A DNA stretch of 6,649 bases from Clostridia bacterium (GCA_017959485.1 JAGDAM010000365.1:1-6649); one strand, 5' to 3'; positions 1 through 5,843 are shown, counted from the first letter of the stretch. Program-made: numbers and translations. The notes: generated by a model from the letters alone, not told the origin.

Positions 1-1536
1 CCGGAGCACAAGATGAGAACCGGGAACTCCCTTGGCGTGAAACCAGATATCTCCGGGTTCCGAAAGGCGGAAGGTTATTTCGTCGTTCTGATAATTGTTC
101 CTGCCGCAAAGCAGGGTAAACCCGCCCGACGTGACGTACTCGGCGGGACTGTTTTTCACGCGCCCCGCGCGTGAGGATTCCCGGCGGGCTGAAAGATATC
201 CGCCTCTCTCCAGTTCTTCACGGATCCCCGACAGGTCGGCTCCCGTCTCGGCGCGCGACAGAGCGTCGGCCACGGTGGAAAGATATTCAAGCTCCGCCTC
301 GCCGTTCAGTCTCTGGCGGGCAAGTTCGACCCGGCGGGTCTTCAGCTTTGAGTATTTTTTGAAAAGCCGCTGCGCGTATTCGGACGGATGCGTCCGCGGA
401 TCGAGAACGACCCTTCTTTCCGCGAATCCGCCGTCGGGAAGGGGCGACGAATAATCGGTGAGAAGCGCCTCGCGGTCGCCCTTTTTAATTTTATAAAGAT
501 TCGCGACTATAAGTTCGGCCTCGGCGCGGCATGCGTCCGCCTGTTCGCACTCTTCAAGCTCACGGCTCTGGATATTCAGTTTTCTCGCTATTCTCGCCGT
601 CGCGCCCGACACGGCGCGCCGCAGATCCGCGGCCCGGGCAGACACCATCGTCTCACGGTCGCGCTCGGCGTAAAACGCGTCCAGCGCCTCTCCGGGCGAG
701 GAAAAACACTTTGCCGCCCCCGGACCGTACTGTGTAAGGGGTATAAACGAGAATTCGACGGGACGGCCTTCAGAGAAGGCCACGGAAGGGCTGAAATCGC
801 GTTCCGCAATCCGCTTCATTACCGAAACGAAGACTTCCCCGAGCCGACCCGACGCCTCGGAGCAGAGCGCCGACGCGTTCCGGCAGGCGAGGAAAACAAT
901 CTCTCTCGCGAGCGCCGGACAGATTCCGAAATACGCCGAATTGACGTATGCGGCAGCCGTTTTTTCGGGCGGAGCGGCACGCAGGCCCTCCTCGAATCCC
1001 TCCGCGGTCTCGGCGGAAGGATCTCTCCTTCCCTCCTGGGCCGGAGGCATCTCGTATCTCATACCCGGAAGCACCTGACGCAGGCGGGACGTTGAAAAAT
1101 CGACGGTGCGCAGAGCGCCGAGTATCTTCCCATCTCCGTCGGTGAATATCAGGTTGCTGTTGCGTCCGGTAATCTCGGCTATCAGCCGCCGTTCGCAGTC
1201 GTATCCGAGCTCGTCTCGACATGCGAAGGCGAAAACCGCAACCCGTTCGAAACCCTCCTGCCGCGCTTCCGACAGCACACTTCCAAGCAGGTGCTTGCGG
1301 AGGAGCATGCAGAAATTCGGCGGCACCTGCGGATTATCCGACGCGAGAGAGGAGAGGCCGACCCGGCTGTCCCCCGTCCCGCAGCGAAGGACGAGCCGAG
1401 CCGGCCCGCCCTTCGCCCTGAAGATGAGGTCGACCTGGTCGGCCCTCGGCTGGTAGATCTTTTCAACGTGACATCCGCCGCACTTCTCTCTTATTTCGCA
1501 GAGAGACGCGGCCAAAAATCCCGAATCGAAAGCCAT
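1..1536 (-). CDS. rqcH: RqcH (NFACT / FbpA family) ribosome quality control protein, 3' end cut by window edge
   Basis: RqcH binds stalled, split 50S subunits and recruits tRNA-Ala to add alanine tails to the blocked peptide, marking it for degradation; older annotations call the family fibronectin-binding protein A. 512 residues are visible and the frame is still open at base 1; the family is about 570-590 residues, so some 60-75 are missing. The NFACT-N domain shows YQPRADQVDL (28-37), PPNFCMLLRKHL (72-83) and RDELG through GRNSNLIF (107-131). A helix-hairpin-helix motif lies at YFGICPALAREI (202-213), a charged coiled-coil region at about 285-440, and the NFACT-R start at 465-512 (GRNNYQNDEITFR, DIWFHAKGVPGSH). 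The Asp-Arg pair needed for tRNA binding in Bacillus RqcH (97-98) reads Glu97-Arg98 here. The ATG lies three bases after the upstream stop and in the same frame, so translation is probably coupled. The identification is sure; the symbol follows from family assignment. Confidence 0.95.
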   Translation of the reverse strand, partial: MAFDSGFLAASLCEIREKCGGCHVEKIYQPRADQVDLIFRAKGGPARLVLRCGTGDSRVGLSSLASDNPQVPPNFCMLLRKHLLGSVLSEARQEGFERVAVFAFACRDELGYDCERRLIAEITGRNSNLIFTDGDGKILGALRTVDFSTSRLRQVLPGMRYEMPPAQEGRRDPSAETAEGFEEGLRAAPPEKTAAAYVNSAYFGICPALAREIVFLACRNASALCSEASGRLGEVFVSVMKRIAERDFSPSVAFSEGRPVEFSFIPLTQYGPGAAKCFSSPGEALDAFYAERDRETMVSARAADLRRAVSGATARIARKLNIQSRELEECEQADACRAEAELIVANLYKIKKGDREALLTDYSSPLPDGGFAERRVVLDPRTHPSEYAQRLFKKYSKLKTRRVELARQRLNGEAELEYLSTVADALSRAETGADLSGIREELERGGYLSARRESSRAGRVKNSPAEYVTSGGFTLLCGRNNYQNDEITFRLSEPGDIWFHAKGVPGSHLVLR

Positions 1537-1539
1537 GGA

Positions 1540-2367
1540 TCAGTTTTTGCCGAACATCACCCGGTCGACTTCGTCGAGCGACGGGAAGGCGAAGTCCGGC
1601 TTTTCGGCGTCGGAGGCGCGTTCGACGTCCTCGCGGGTCGTTTCTCCCGAATAGACGAGCACCGCGGTGACGCCGTGCTTCTTTCCGAGCGCGATATCGG
1701 TATAGAGCCGGTCGCCGAAAATGCACATTCTGTCGAGCGGCACCCCGGTCGCCTCGCCGATCATCTCGACGGTCTCGCGGTAGGGCTTGCCGAAATAGGT
1801 CGGGACCTTGCCTGTGGACGCCGTGACGAAGGCGGCGATAGCGCCGCTGTCGGGGATGAAACCGGTCTCGGTCGGGCAGTTGAAATCGGGATGGGTGGAC
1901 AGATATTCCGCTCCTCCGCGGATGAGGCGGCAGGCGCAGTCCATCTTGTGATAGGTCATCGAGGTGTCGAAGCTGGTAATGACGATATCCGCGCGTTCCT
2001 CGTCGCCGGTCAGCATATTGATTCCGGCGTCGCGGAAGCTTTCGACCAGCTCGTCGGTGCCGACGAGATAGACGCTCTTCCCCGCTCTGTGGCGGCGGAG
2101 GAACTCGATCGTCACGTCGCCCGAGGTCATTATCTCGCCCTCGCTCGGCGAGAATCCGAGGCGGGTCAGCTTCTTCATATAAAATTCGGTGGTGTGGCTG
2201 GCGTTGTTCGTGAAGAACAGGACGCGCCTGCCCGACGCCCGAAGGTTGTTAATAAATCTGATGGCGAAGGGAAATACGTTGTATCCGAGATATATCGTCC
2301 CGTCCATATCAAAGATGTAAAGGTCCTTTTTGAGCAGGACGGAGGTGTCGGGATTGATAAATGACAT
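1540..2367 (-). CDS. HAD-IIA family (NagD / p-nitrophenylphosphatase-like) phosphatase
   Basis: A cytosolic 275-residue HAD hydrolase that should remove phosphate from a small phosphorylated metabolite through an aspartyl-phosphate intermediate; the substrate cannot be read from the sequence. All four HAD motifs are present: DMDGT at 20-24 (nucleophile Asp20, acid/base Asp22), Thr53 in FFTNNAS, Lys194 in YFGKPYRE, and GDRLYTD at 218-224 for Mg2+. The C2-type cap sits between motifs II and III and includes THPDFNCPTETGFIPDSGAI (158-177), the usual HAD-IIA cap-to-core signature. Length fits the family (about 260-280). A longer in-frame reading begins at 2478, but the chosen ATG has AAGAAAGG seven bases upstream, and the extra residues would span the promoter and leader. 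It is the first gene of a unit with rqcH. Sugar phosphates, glycerol phosphate and damaged metabolites are typical family substrates. Confidence 0.93.
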   Translation of the reverse strand: MSFINPDTSVLLKKDLYIFDMDGTIYLGYNVFPFAIRFINNLRASGRRVLFFTNNASHTTEFYMKKLTRLGFSPSEGEIMTSGDVTIEFLRRHRAGKSVYLVGTDELVESFRDAGINMLTGDEERADIVITSFDTSMTYHKMDCACRLIRGGAEYLSTHPDFNCPTETGFIPDSGAIAAFVTASTGKVPTYFGKPYRETVEMIGEATGVPLDRMCIFGDRLYTDIALGKKHGVTAVLVYSGETTREDVERASDAEKPDFAFPSLDEVDRVMFGKN

Positions 2368-2374
2368 GTCGTTG

Positions 2375-2382
2375 CCTTTCTT
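2375..2382 (-). promoter_or_regulatory. Ribosome binding site fixing the HAD phosphatase start
   Basis: On the minus strand AAGAAAGG lies seven bases before the ATG at 2367. It supports that start over the in-frame ATG at 2478, which would lie upstream of the likely transcription start. Confidence 0.7.
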
Positions 2383-2407
2383 AAAAAGAGTATATCGGTA
2401 AAGATTT

Positions 2408-2436
2408 GCGGCGCGATTCGCGTCCGCGAACGCCGC
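2408..2436 (-). promoter_or_regulatory. GC-rich hairpin in the 5' leader of the HAD-rqcH transcript
   Basis: Read on the minus strand, GCGGCG (2436-2431) and TTCGC (2430-2426) pair with GCGAA (2421-2417) and CGCCGC (2413-2408), closing a GGAC loop (2425-2422) and leaving a three-base bulge (2416-2414). This gives 11 base pairs, nearly all G-C. It lies about seven bases after the predicted transcription start near 2443 and some 40 bases before the start codon. No U-run follows on the minus strand, so it is not a standard terminator. It could protect the 5' end or bind a regulator; no known riboswitch class is recognised. Confidence 0.55.
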
Positions 2437-2449
2437 GGAATCCCCTAAA

Positions 2450-2478
2450 ATTATATCACTGTATTGATTTTTTTTCAA
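2450..2478 (-). promoter_or_regulatory. sigmaA-type promoter for the HAD-rqcH unit (minus strand)
   Basis: On the minus strand TTGAAA (2478-2473) is followed by a 17-base spacer and TATAAT (2455-2450), with an extended -10 TGA directly before it. The predicted start is near 2443, giving a leader of about 76 bases. It overlaps the plus-strand promoter at 2464-2492. Confidence 0.85.
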
Positions 2479-2492
2479 GTAAATGATATAAT
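2464..2492 (+). promoter_or_regulatory. sigmaA-type promoter for the DUF218-coaW operon (plus strand)
   Basis: TTGATT (2464-2469), a 17-base spacer and TATAAT (2487-2492), with TGA before the -10 (extended -10). The predicted start is near 2499, giving a leader of about 64 bases that contains a small hairpin (CGCGG 2521-2525 with CCGCG 2532-2536). Its -35 lies inside the spacer of the opposing promoter. Confidence 0.87.
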
Positions 2493-2545
2493 TTATTATC
2501 TTGGAAGCGTAAGGTGTACTCGCGGTTTTCCCCGCGCGCAGTTTG

Positions 2546-2554
2546 AAAAGGAGG
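2546..2554 (+). promoter_or_regulatory. Strong ribosome binding site that sets a GTG start
   Basis: AAAAGGAGG ends eight bases before GTG at 2563. It decides the start: the in-frame reading opening with TTG at 2464 begins on the promoter -35 and cannot be translated from the predicted transcript. Confidence 0.88.
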
Positions 2555-2562
2555 CAGGGACC

Positions 2563-3288
2563 GTGAAACCGAAACAGGACCGCAAAGATCCCGCCGCCGG
2601 CAGTCTTCGCCGGAGGCGTCTCCGGATTATCAGGCGAACGCTCGTCGCGCTGCTCGTCATACTTCTTCTGTCCGCGGCTTTCGTTATTATCGCCGACGCC
2701 GCGGTAAGAAAGAGTACCGCTTCACGCGTCGTTTCCTCCGGCGAGGCGTCGGCTTTTGAAGACGCCGACTGCATACTCGTCCTCGGATGTTTCGTCAGGG
2801 AGGACGGCCTGCCGAGCGATCTTTTGAAGGCGCGTACGGACCTCGGTATCGCTCTTTACAAATCCGGCGCGGCGCCGAAGCTGCTTATGAGCGGCGACCA
2901 CGGAAGGAAAGACTACAACGAAGTCGGAACGATGAAGCGCGAAGCCGTCGAAGCCGGGATACCCTCCTCCGACGTTTTCATGGACCACGCCGGATTTTCG
3001 ACCTACGACAGCATATACCGGGCGCGGGACGTCTTCGGCGTCCGGAAGATGATAATAGTGAGCCAGGGCTACCATCTCTACCGCGCGCTTTACATAGCCG
3101 AAAAACTCGGAATAGAAGCCGTCGGAGTCGCCGCGGAAGGCGACGGATGGGGCGGAAGCACGTACCGCGAATCCCGCGAGATCCTCGCGAGAGCAAAGGA
3201 TTTCGTAAAAACCATATTTAAACCCAAGCCGGTCTTTCTCGGTGAAATGATACCGATTTCCGGAGACGGAAACCTGACCGACGACTGA
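2563..3288 (+). CDS. SanA/YdcF-like DUF218 membrane protein
   Basis: A 241-residue protein with a very basic N-terminus (RRRRLRIIRR, 16-25), one hydrophobic segment at about 26-45, and a DUF218 domain at about 68-215. The positive charges before the helix predict an N-in topology with the domain outside the membrane. Family signatures are ILVLGCFVREDG (71-82), LLMSGDHG (107-114), a YNEVGTM segment (118-124), HAGFSTYDSIYRARDVFG (142-159) and VSQGYHLYRALYIAEKLGI (166-184). The family includes E. coli SanA, linked to vancomycin exclusion at high temperature, and YdcF. Its chemistry is unsettled, with envelope or lipid-carrier roles proposed. It begins with GTG behind a strong ribosome binding site and is followed 15 bases later by the pantothenate kinase gene, whose ribosome binding site overlaps this stop. 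Family assignment is firm; an envelope-integrity role is inferred from relatives. Confidence 0.9.
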   Translation: MKPKQDRKDPAAGSLRRRRLRIIRRTLVALLVILLLSAAFVIIADAAVRKSTASRVVSSGEASAFEDADCILVLGCFVREDGLPSDLLKARTDLGIALYKSGAAPKLLMSGDHGRKDYNEVGTMKREAVEAGIPSSDVFMDHAGFSTYDSIYRARDVFGVRKMIIVSQGYHLYRALYIAEKLGIEAVGVAAEGDGWGGSTYRESREILARAKDFVKTIFKPKPVFLGEMIPISGDGNLTDD

Positions 3289-3303
3289 GAAGGTAACAAA
3301 ACC

Positions 3304-4158
3304 ATGTCAGAAAAGAAAAGCCGCGAAGGCGGAAAAACCGTAATAGGAATTGACGTCGGGGGAAGCACGACAAAAATCGTCGGCTTCTCGCCCGACCGCG
3401 CGCTCATTCAGCCGATGATCGTCAAGGCGAACGATCCGGTGACGAGCGCGTACGGCGCTTTCGGAAAATTCACACTTGAAAACGGCCTCAAAATCGGCGA
3501 TATAGGCAGAGTGATGATGACGGGAGTCGGTTCGGCTTTCATAACCGAGCCAATCTATTCGCTCGTCTGCACGAGAGTGTCCGAGTTCGACAGCATCGGC
3601 ACCGGAGGGCTCTATCTTTCCGGTCTCGAAGAGGCGATAGTGGTCAGCATGGGCACCGGCACCGCGATAATTCACGCCAAAAAGACCGAATCGGGTCCGG
3701 TATGCGAGTATCTCGGCGGTACCGGAGTCGGCGGAGGCACGATATCCGGCCTCGCGAAAAAGATGCTCGGCATCGAAAGCGCGAAGCATCTCGAGCAGAT
3801 CTGCGGCGGCGGAGACCTGTCGAAGGTAGACCTGCGCGTGCGTGACATCTCAAACCCCGCTCTCTTCTCGGGCATAAACTCCGACCTTACCGCCTCGAAC
3901 TTCGGCGCTTTATCGGATCTCGCCTCGCGCCACGACGTCGCGCTCGGCATCTTCAACATGGTAGCCGAGACGGTGGCGATGATGTCGATCTTCGCCTCCC
4001 GCTCATTCGGACTGTCCGACATCGTGCTCACCGGCAACCTCACCACAATGGCGCCTATCAGAGCGGTTTTCGAAAACCTTTCGTCGAACTTCGGGGTGAA
4101 ATTCATCATTCCCGAAAGGTCGCAGTTCGGGACAGTCATAGGCGCGGCGCTTCAGTAA
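3304..4158 (+). CDS. coaW: Type II pantothenate kinase (CoaW-like)
   Basis: Phosphorylates pantothenate with ATP to 4'-phosphopantothenate, the first step of coenzyme A synthesis in the cytosol. The 284-residue protein has the actin-like ATPase fold of the staphylococcal and eukaryotic-type enzymes. Visible signatures are the phosphate-1 loop GIDVGGSTTK (15-24), a likely catalytic Glu94 in SEFDSIGTGG (93-102), the phosphate-2 segment VVSMGTGTAII (113-123), the glycine-rich LGGTGVGGGTISGL (137-150), SDLTASNFG (193-201) and the C-terminal FGTVIGAAL (275-283). S. aureus CoaW has matching blocks, including a DLTAANFG segment. Type II enzymes resist CoA feedback to varying degrees; nothing here settles that. 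The ribosome binding site GAGAAGG (3287-3293) overlaps the upstream stop codon, so the two genes share a transcript. No U-rich terminator follows directly; the next structure is the hairpin at 4213. Confidence 0.95.
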   Translation: MSEKKSREGGKTVIGIDVGGSTTKIVGFSPDRALIQPMIVKANDPVTSAYGAFGKFTLENGLKIGDIGRVMMTGVGSAFITEPIYSLVCTRVSEFDSIGTGGLYLSGLEEAIVVSMGTGTAIIHAKKTESGPVCEYLGGTGVGGGTISGLAKKMLGIESAKHLEQICGGGDLSKVDLRVRDISNPALFSGINSDLTASNFGALSDLASRHDVALGIFNMVAETVAMMSIFASRSFGLSDIVLTGNLTTMAPIRAVFENLSSNFGVKFIIPERSQFGTVIGAALQ

Positions 4159-4182
4159 AAATTGGCATTTGCACGATTGCTC

Positions 4183-4211
4183 TTTACAGTCGCGTGACCG
4201 TGTGATATAAT
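4183..4211 (+). promoter_or_regulatory. sigmaA-type promoter inside the gene-free gap
   Basis: TTTACA (4183-4188), a 17-base spacer and TATAAT (4206-4211), with TGA before the -10. The nine-base extended -10 is identical to that of the two promoters near 2450-2492. No gene lies downstream on the plus strand within the window; it points into the structured element at 4213-4458. The predicted start (about 4217-4219) falls within the left arm of the first hairpin. Confidence 0.65.
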
Positions 4212-4212
4212 A

Positions 4213-4247
4213 GGGGCTGTAAAAAAAGTCATTATTTTTGCAGCCCC
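4213..4247 (+). repeat. 13-bp hairpin / operator-like inverted repeat at the start of the structured element
   Basis: GGGGCTG (4213-4219) pairs with CAGCCCC (4241-4247). The stem continues as a T-G pair (4220/4240) and five A-T pairs (4221-4225 with 4235-4239), leaving a nine-base loop. No T-run follows on either strand, so it is not a classical terminator. It starts one base after the -10 at 4206-4211, so a transcript from that promoter would lose part of the left arm. It could therefore act as a DNA operator, or as an RNA hairpin only in read-through from coaW. Confidence 0.75.
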
Positions 4248-4295
4248 AGCTAAATTCGCCGTTCCGGCGAGCTAAATTATGCTTCGCATAGCTAA
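4248..4295 (+). repeat. Modular array: AGCTAA spacers separating two TTC-loop hairpins
   Basis: AGCTAAAT occurs at 4248-4255 and 4270-4277, and AGCTAA again at 4290-4295, giving steps of 22 and 20 bases. Between the first two lies TCGCCG-TTC-CGGCGA (4256-4270), and between the second and third TATGC-TTC-GCATA (4278-4290). Stem sequences differ while the loop and spacer stay the same, as expected if structure rather than sequence is kept. Confidence 0.75.
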
Positions 4296-4458
4296 GGCAA
4301 TACCGCACAATTCGCGTGCGTAGATTGGCGAGAGCATTTTCCGCCTGTTTTTGCTGAGAAATCGCAGGAATACAGGCGGTATTTCAAGATTTCGACGCAA
4401 TAACAGACGGAAAATGAGCCGTCAAGATGCGTACGTCGAATTGTGCGGTATTGCCTTA
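4293..4458. repeat. 166-bp imperfect palindrome (long inverted repeat)
   Basis: The outer arms 4293-4314 and 4437-4458 are perfect complements over 22 bases. Pairing continues inward with small interruptions: 4315-4322 with 4428-4435, 4325-4330 with 4420-4425, 4335-4349 with 4402-4416 (one mismatch), 4351-4354 with 4397-4400, and 4358-4363 with 4388-4393. The centre is about 4364-4387. The outer right arm includes the TAA stop of the oxidoreductase gene (4458-4456). No transposase is present, and no terminal repeats or target duplications are evident. Candidates are a MITE-like element, an RNA gene, or an mRNA-end stabiliser for the oxidoreductase gene. Confidence 0.9.
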
Positions 4459-5838
4459 ATTCACTTTCAGGATCGCTCCGGAATCCTTAAGGATCTTACG
4501 GATCTGCTCCGCGTCGGTTTGGCGCGGAGATATGCCCTGCCTGACGGCAAGGGCGGCGCCGACGCCGGCTGCCTCGCCGATTGCCATACAGACAGGCATG
4601 ACCCTGGCCGAGCTCATGGCAACGGCGTCCATTGACGCGCATCGCCCGGAAAACATCAGACCTTCGATCTCGTCGCTGACGGTAATCCCGTAAGGAATTC
4701 CGTACGGCGGTATTTTTGTGAAGACGGTACCGATGCCGTCGCCCGCGTGAATGTCCACGCAGTAGGAACCGACGCACACGGTGTCGTCGGGGAAGACACC
4801 GTTTACGATATCTTCCTCCGTCAGCCGGCGGATCCCGGAAAAACGGCGGCTTTCGCGGATGCCGAGGGAAGGGTAGATCTGTGAAATGTAGCAGTTTTCA
4901 AATCCCGGGACATACTTGTGCAGGGTCTCTACGAATTCTTCGATCTGCAGATACCCTTCGGTCTCGGCTTTGGTAACGCTGAACACGTCGCTGCCATCGG
5001 TTCCCAGGTGTCGCGTGCAATTCATATGTACCTGCCCGGGAAGCAGGCTGTTGATTACTATGATGTTTTCGCGGTTCACCGGCATTTTTCCCTGTGCGCG
5101 AAGGTCTGAAAAGAGCTTGCGCATAGCCACCATTACGAAGGTGGGGTCGCTGCGGAAATAGTCGGCATCGTACCCATCCGCACACTCGATTGTCCCGCTG
5201 CGCTCCATCTGTTCCGGATCTTCGGCCAGATAGTCGATGGTGCGGTCGATTTCGACACCGTCCAGTGTGAACATCATGGTGGGCGGCTGGAGTACTCCGG
5301 TGTCTTTCTGACCCTTTTCGTAACTTGCGCCCGCAAGATAAGCCATATCGCCGTCTCCGCTGGCGTCTATGAATACTTTGGATTTGACGTTGATCCGTGC
5401 TCCTTTTCCGCGGAGTACTATCTCCCGGATTGCGGCGTTTTCAACGTTGACCGACTCAATATCGGTGTGAAACAGAAGGGAGATACCGGCGTCGATGACC
5501 TTGTGAAGGGCCGCGATCTTGAACAGTTCATGGTCGTACAGCGTCACGGAGTTGTGCATCGGACAGACCCTGTGCCCGCTTGCGGCGCGGCCGTAGGCGG
5601 TCTTATAAGAGGACATGTCTTTCATAAACTCGTCGGCGATCCCGCCTATGACCTTGTTGCCGTCTTTATCCAGAAATCCGAGCAGAGGCAGTCCGATAGT
5701 CATATTTCCGCCCAGATAGCCGTTCTTTTCAGCCAGCAACACTTTTGCTCCGTTGCGGGCGGCGGAGAGCGCGGCGGCCAGACCGCCGGGTCCGGCTCCG
5801 AGAACAACTACATCAAATTCGCTGTTGACAGTTTGCAT
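4456..5838 (-). CDS. FAD-dependent oxidoreductase (FAD_oxidored / PF12831-like)
   Basis: A 460-residue flavoprotein, probably cytosolic since no signal peptide is visible. The N-terminal Rossmann fold shows DVVVLGAGPGG (9-19), with the GxGxxG glycines at 14, 16 and 19, and Glu37 at the end of strand two to hold the FAD ribose. Further family blocks are YLGGNMT (41-47), FIDASGDGDMAYLAGA (156-171), RESRRFSG (328-335), PPYGIPYG (377-384) and the C-terminal FAD contact SGRCASMDAVAMSSARVMP (397-415). These match the oxidoreductase family often found beside glycan and carboxylate catabolism genes in gut bacteria; substrate is unknown and no partner gene adjoins it. The ATG at 5838 is chosen because AAGGAGA precedes it; the in-frame ATG at 5919 lies in the terminator region, and the nearer ATG at 5842 is out of frame. 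Its stop codon lies inside the long palindrome. Confidence 0.93.
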   Translation of the reverse strand: MQTVNSEFDVVVLGAGPGGLAAALSAARNGAKVLLAEKNGYLGGNMTIGLPLLGFLDKDGNKVIGGIADEFMKDMSSYKTAYGRAASGHRVCPMHNSVTLYDHELFKIAALHKVIDAGISLLFHTDIESVNVENAAIREIVLRGKGARINVKSKVFIDASGDGDMAYLAGASYEKGQKDTGVLQPPTMMFTLDGVEIDRTIDYLAEDPEQMERSGTIECADGYDADYFRSDPTFVMVAMRKLFSDLRAQGKMPVNRENIIVINSLLPGQVHMNCTRHLGTDGSDVFSVTKAETEGYLQIEEFVETLHKYVPGFENCYISQIYPSLGIRESRRFSGIRRLTEEDIVNGVFPDDTVCVGSYCVDIHAGDGIGTVFTKIPPYGIPYGITVSDEIEGLMFSGRCASMDAVAMSSARVMPVCMAIGEAAGVGAALAVRQGISPRQTDAEQIRKILKDSGAILKVN

Positions 5839-5843
5839 GCATG

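Larger units (their letters stand above)
4217..4458 (+). ncRNA. Candidate structured small RNA of about 240 nt (no known family recognised)
   Basis: A sigmaA-like promoter at 4183-4211 points into a gap with no credible coding frame and dense nested hairpins. Across the stems, G-U pairs occur at four positions if the plus strand is the RNA (4220/4240, 4318/4432, 4321/4429, 4328/4422) but at one (4344/4407) if the minus strand is, which mildly favours a plus-strand RNA. No 3' terminator with a U-run is seen, so the end given is only the edge of the palindrome. The whole could instead be a DNA repeat with an incidental promoter match. Confidence 0.35.

Noticed and set aside
388..1095. Plus-strand open frame of 235 codons
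   Set aside because: Antisense to rqcH, Arg-rich low-information protein, no start signal.
770..1466. Minus-strand open frames overlapping rqcH in other frames
   Set aside because: The continuous RqcH reading frame from 1536 to base 1 explains this strand with domain motifs throughout; these are out-of-frame shadows.
1291..2364. Long plus-strand open frame (357 codons) opposite the HAD phosphatase and rqcH
   Set aside because: It has no ribosome binding site or family motifs and lies antisense to a gene with a complete set of HAD motifs; such frames arise easily in GC-rich DNA.
2499..2562. Riboswitch in the leader of the DUF218-coaW operon
   Set aside because: The leader is only about 64 bases with one five-base-pair hairpin; no known aptamer pattern is visible.
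4213..4247. Classical intrinsic terminator for coaW
   Set aside because: The stem is strong but is followed by AGCTAAAT rather than a T-run, on either strand.
4248..4295. CRISPR array
   Set aside because: Repeats are only six to eight bases, the steps are about 20 bases, and the intervening sequences are themselves hairpins rather than unique spacers; no cas genes are present.
4003..4308. Minus-strand open frame of 101 codons reaching from the structured element into coaW
   Set aside because: Its sequence is the translation of hairpins and of antisense coaW, with no ribosome binding site suited to it.
4351..4635. Plus-strand open frame covering the right half of the palindrome
   Set aside because: Antisense to the oxidoreductase C-terminus and without supporting start signals or motifs.
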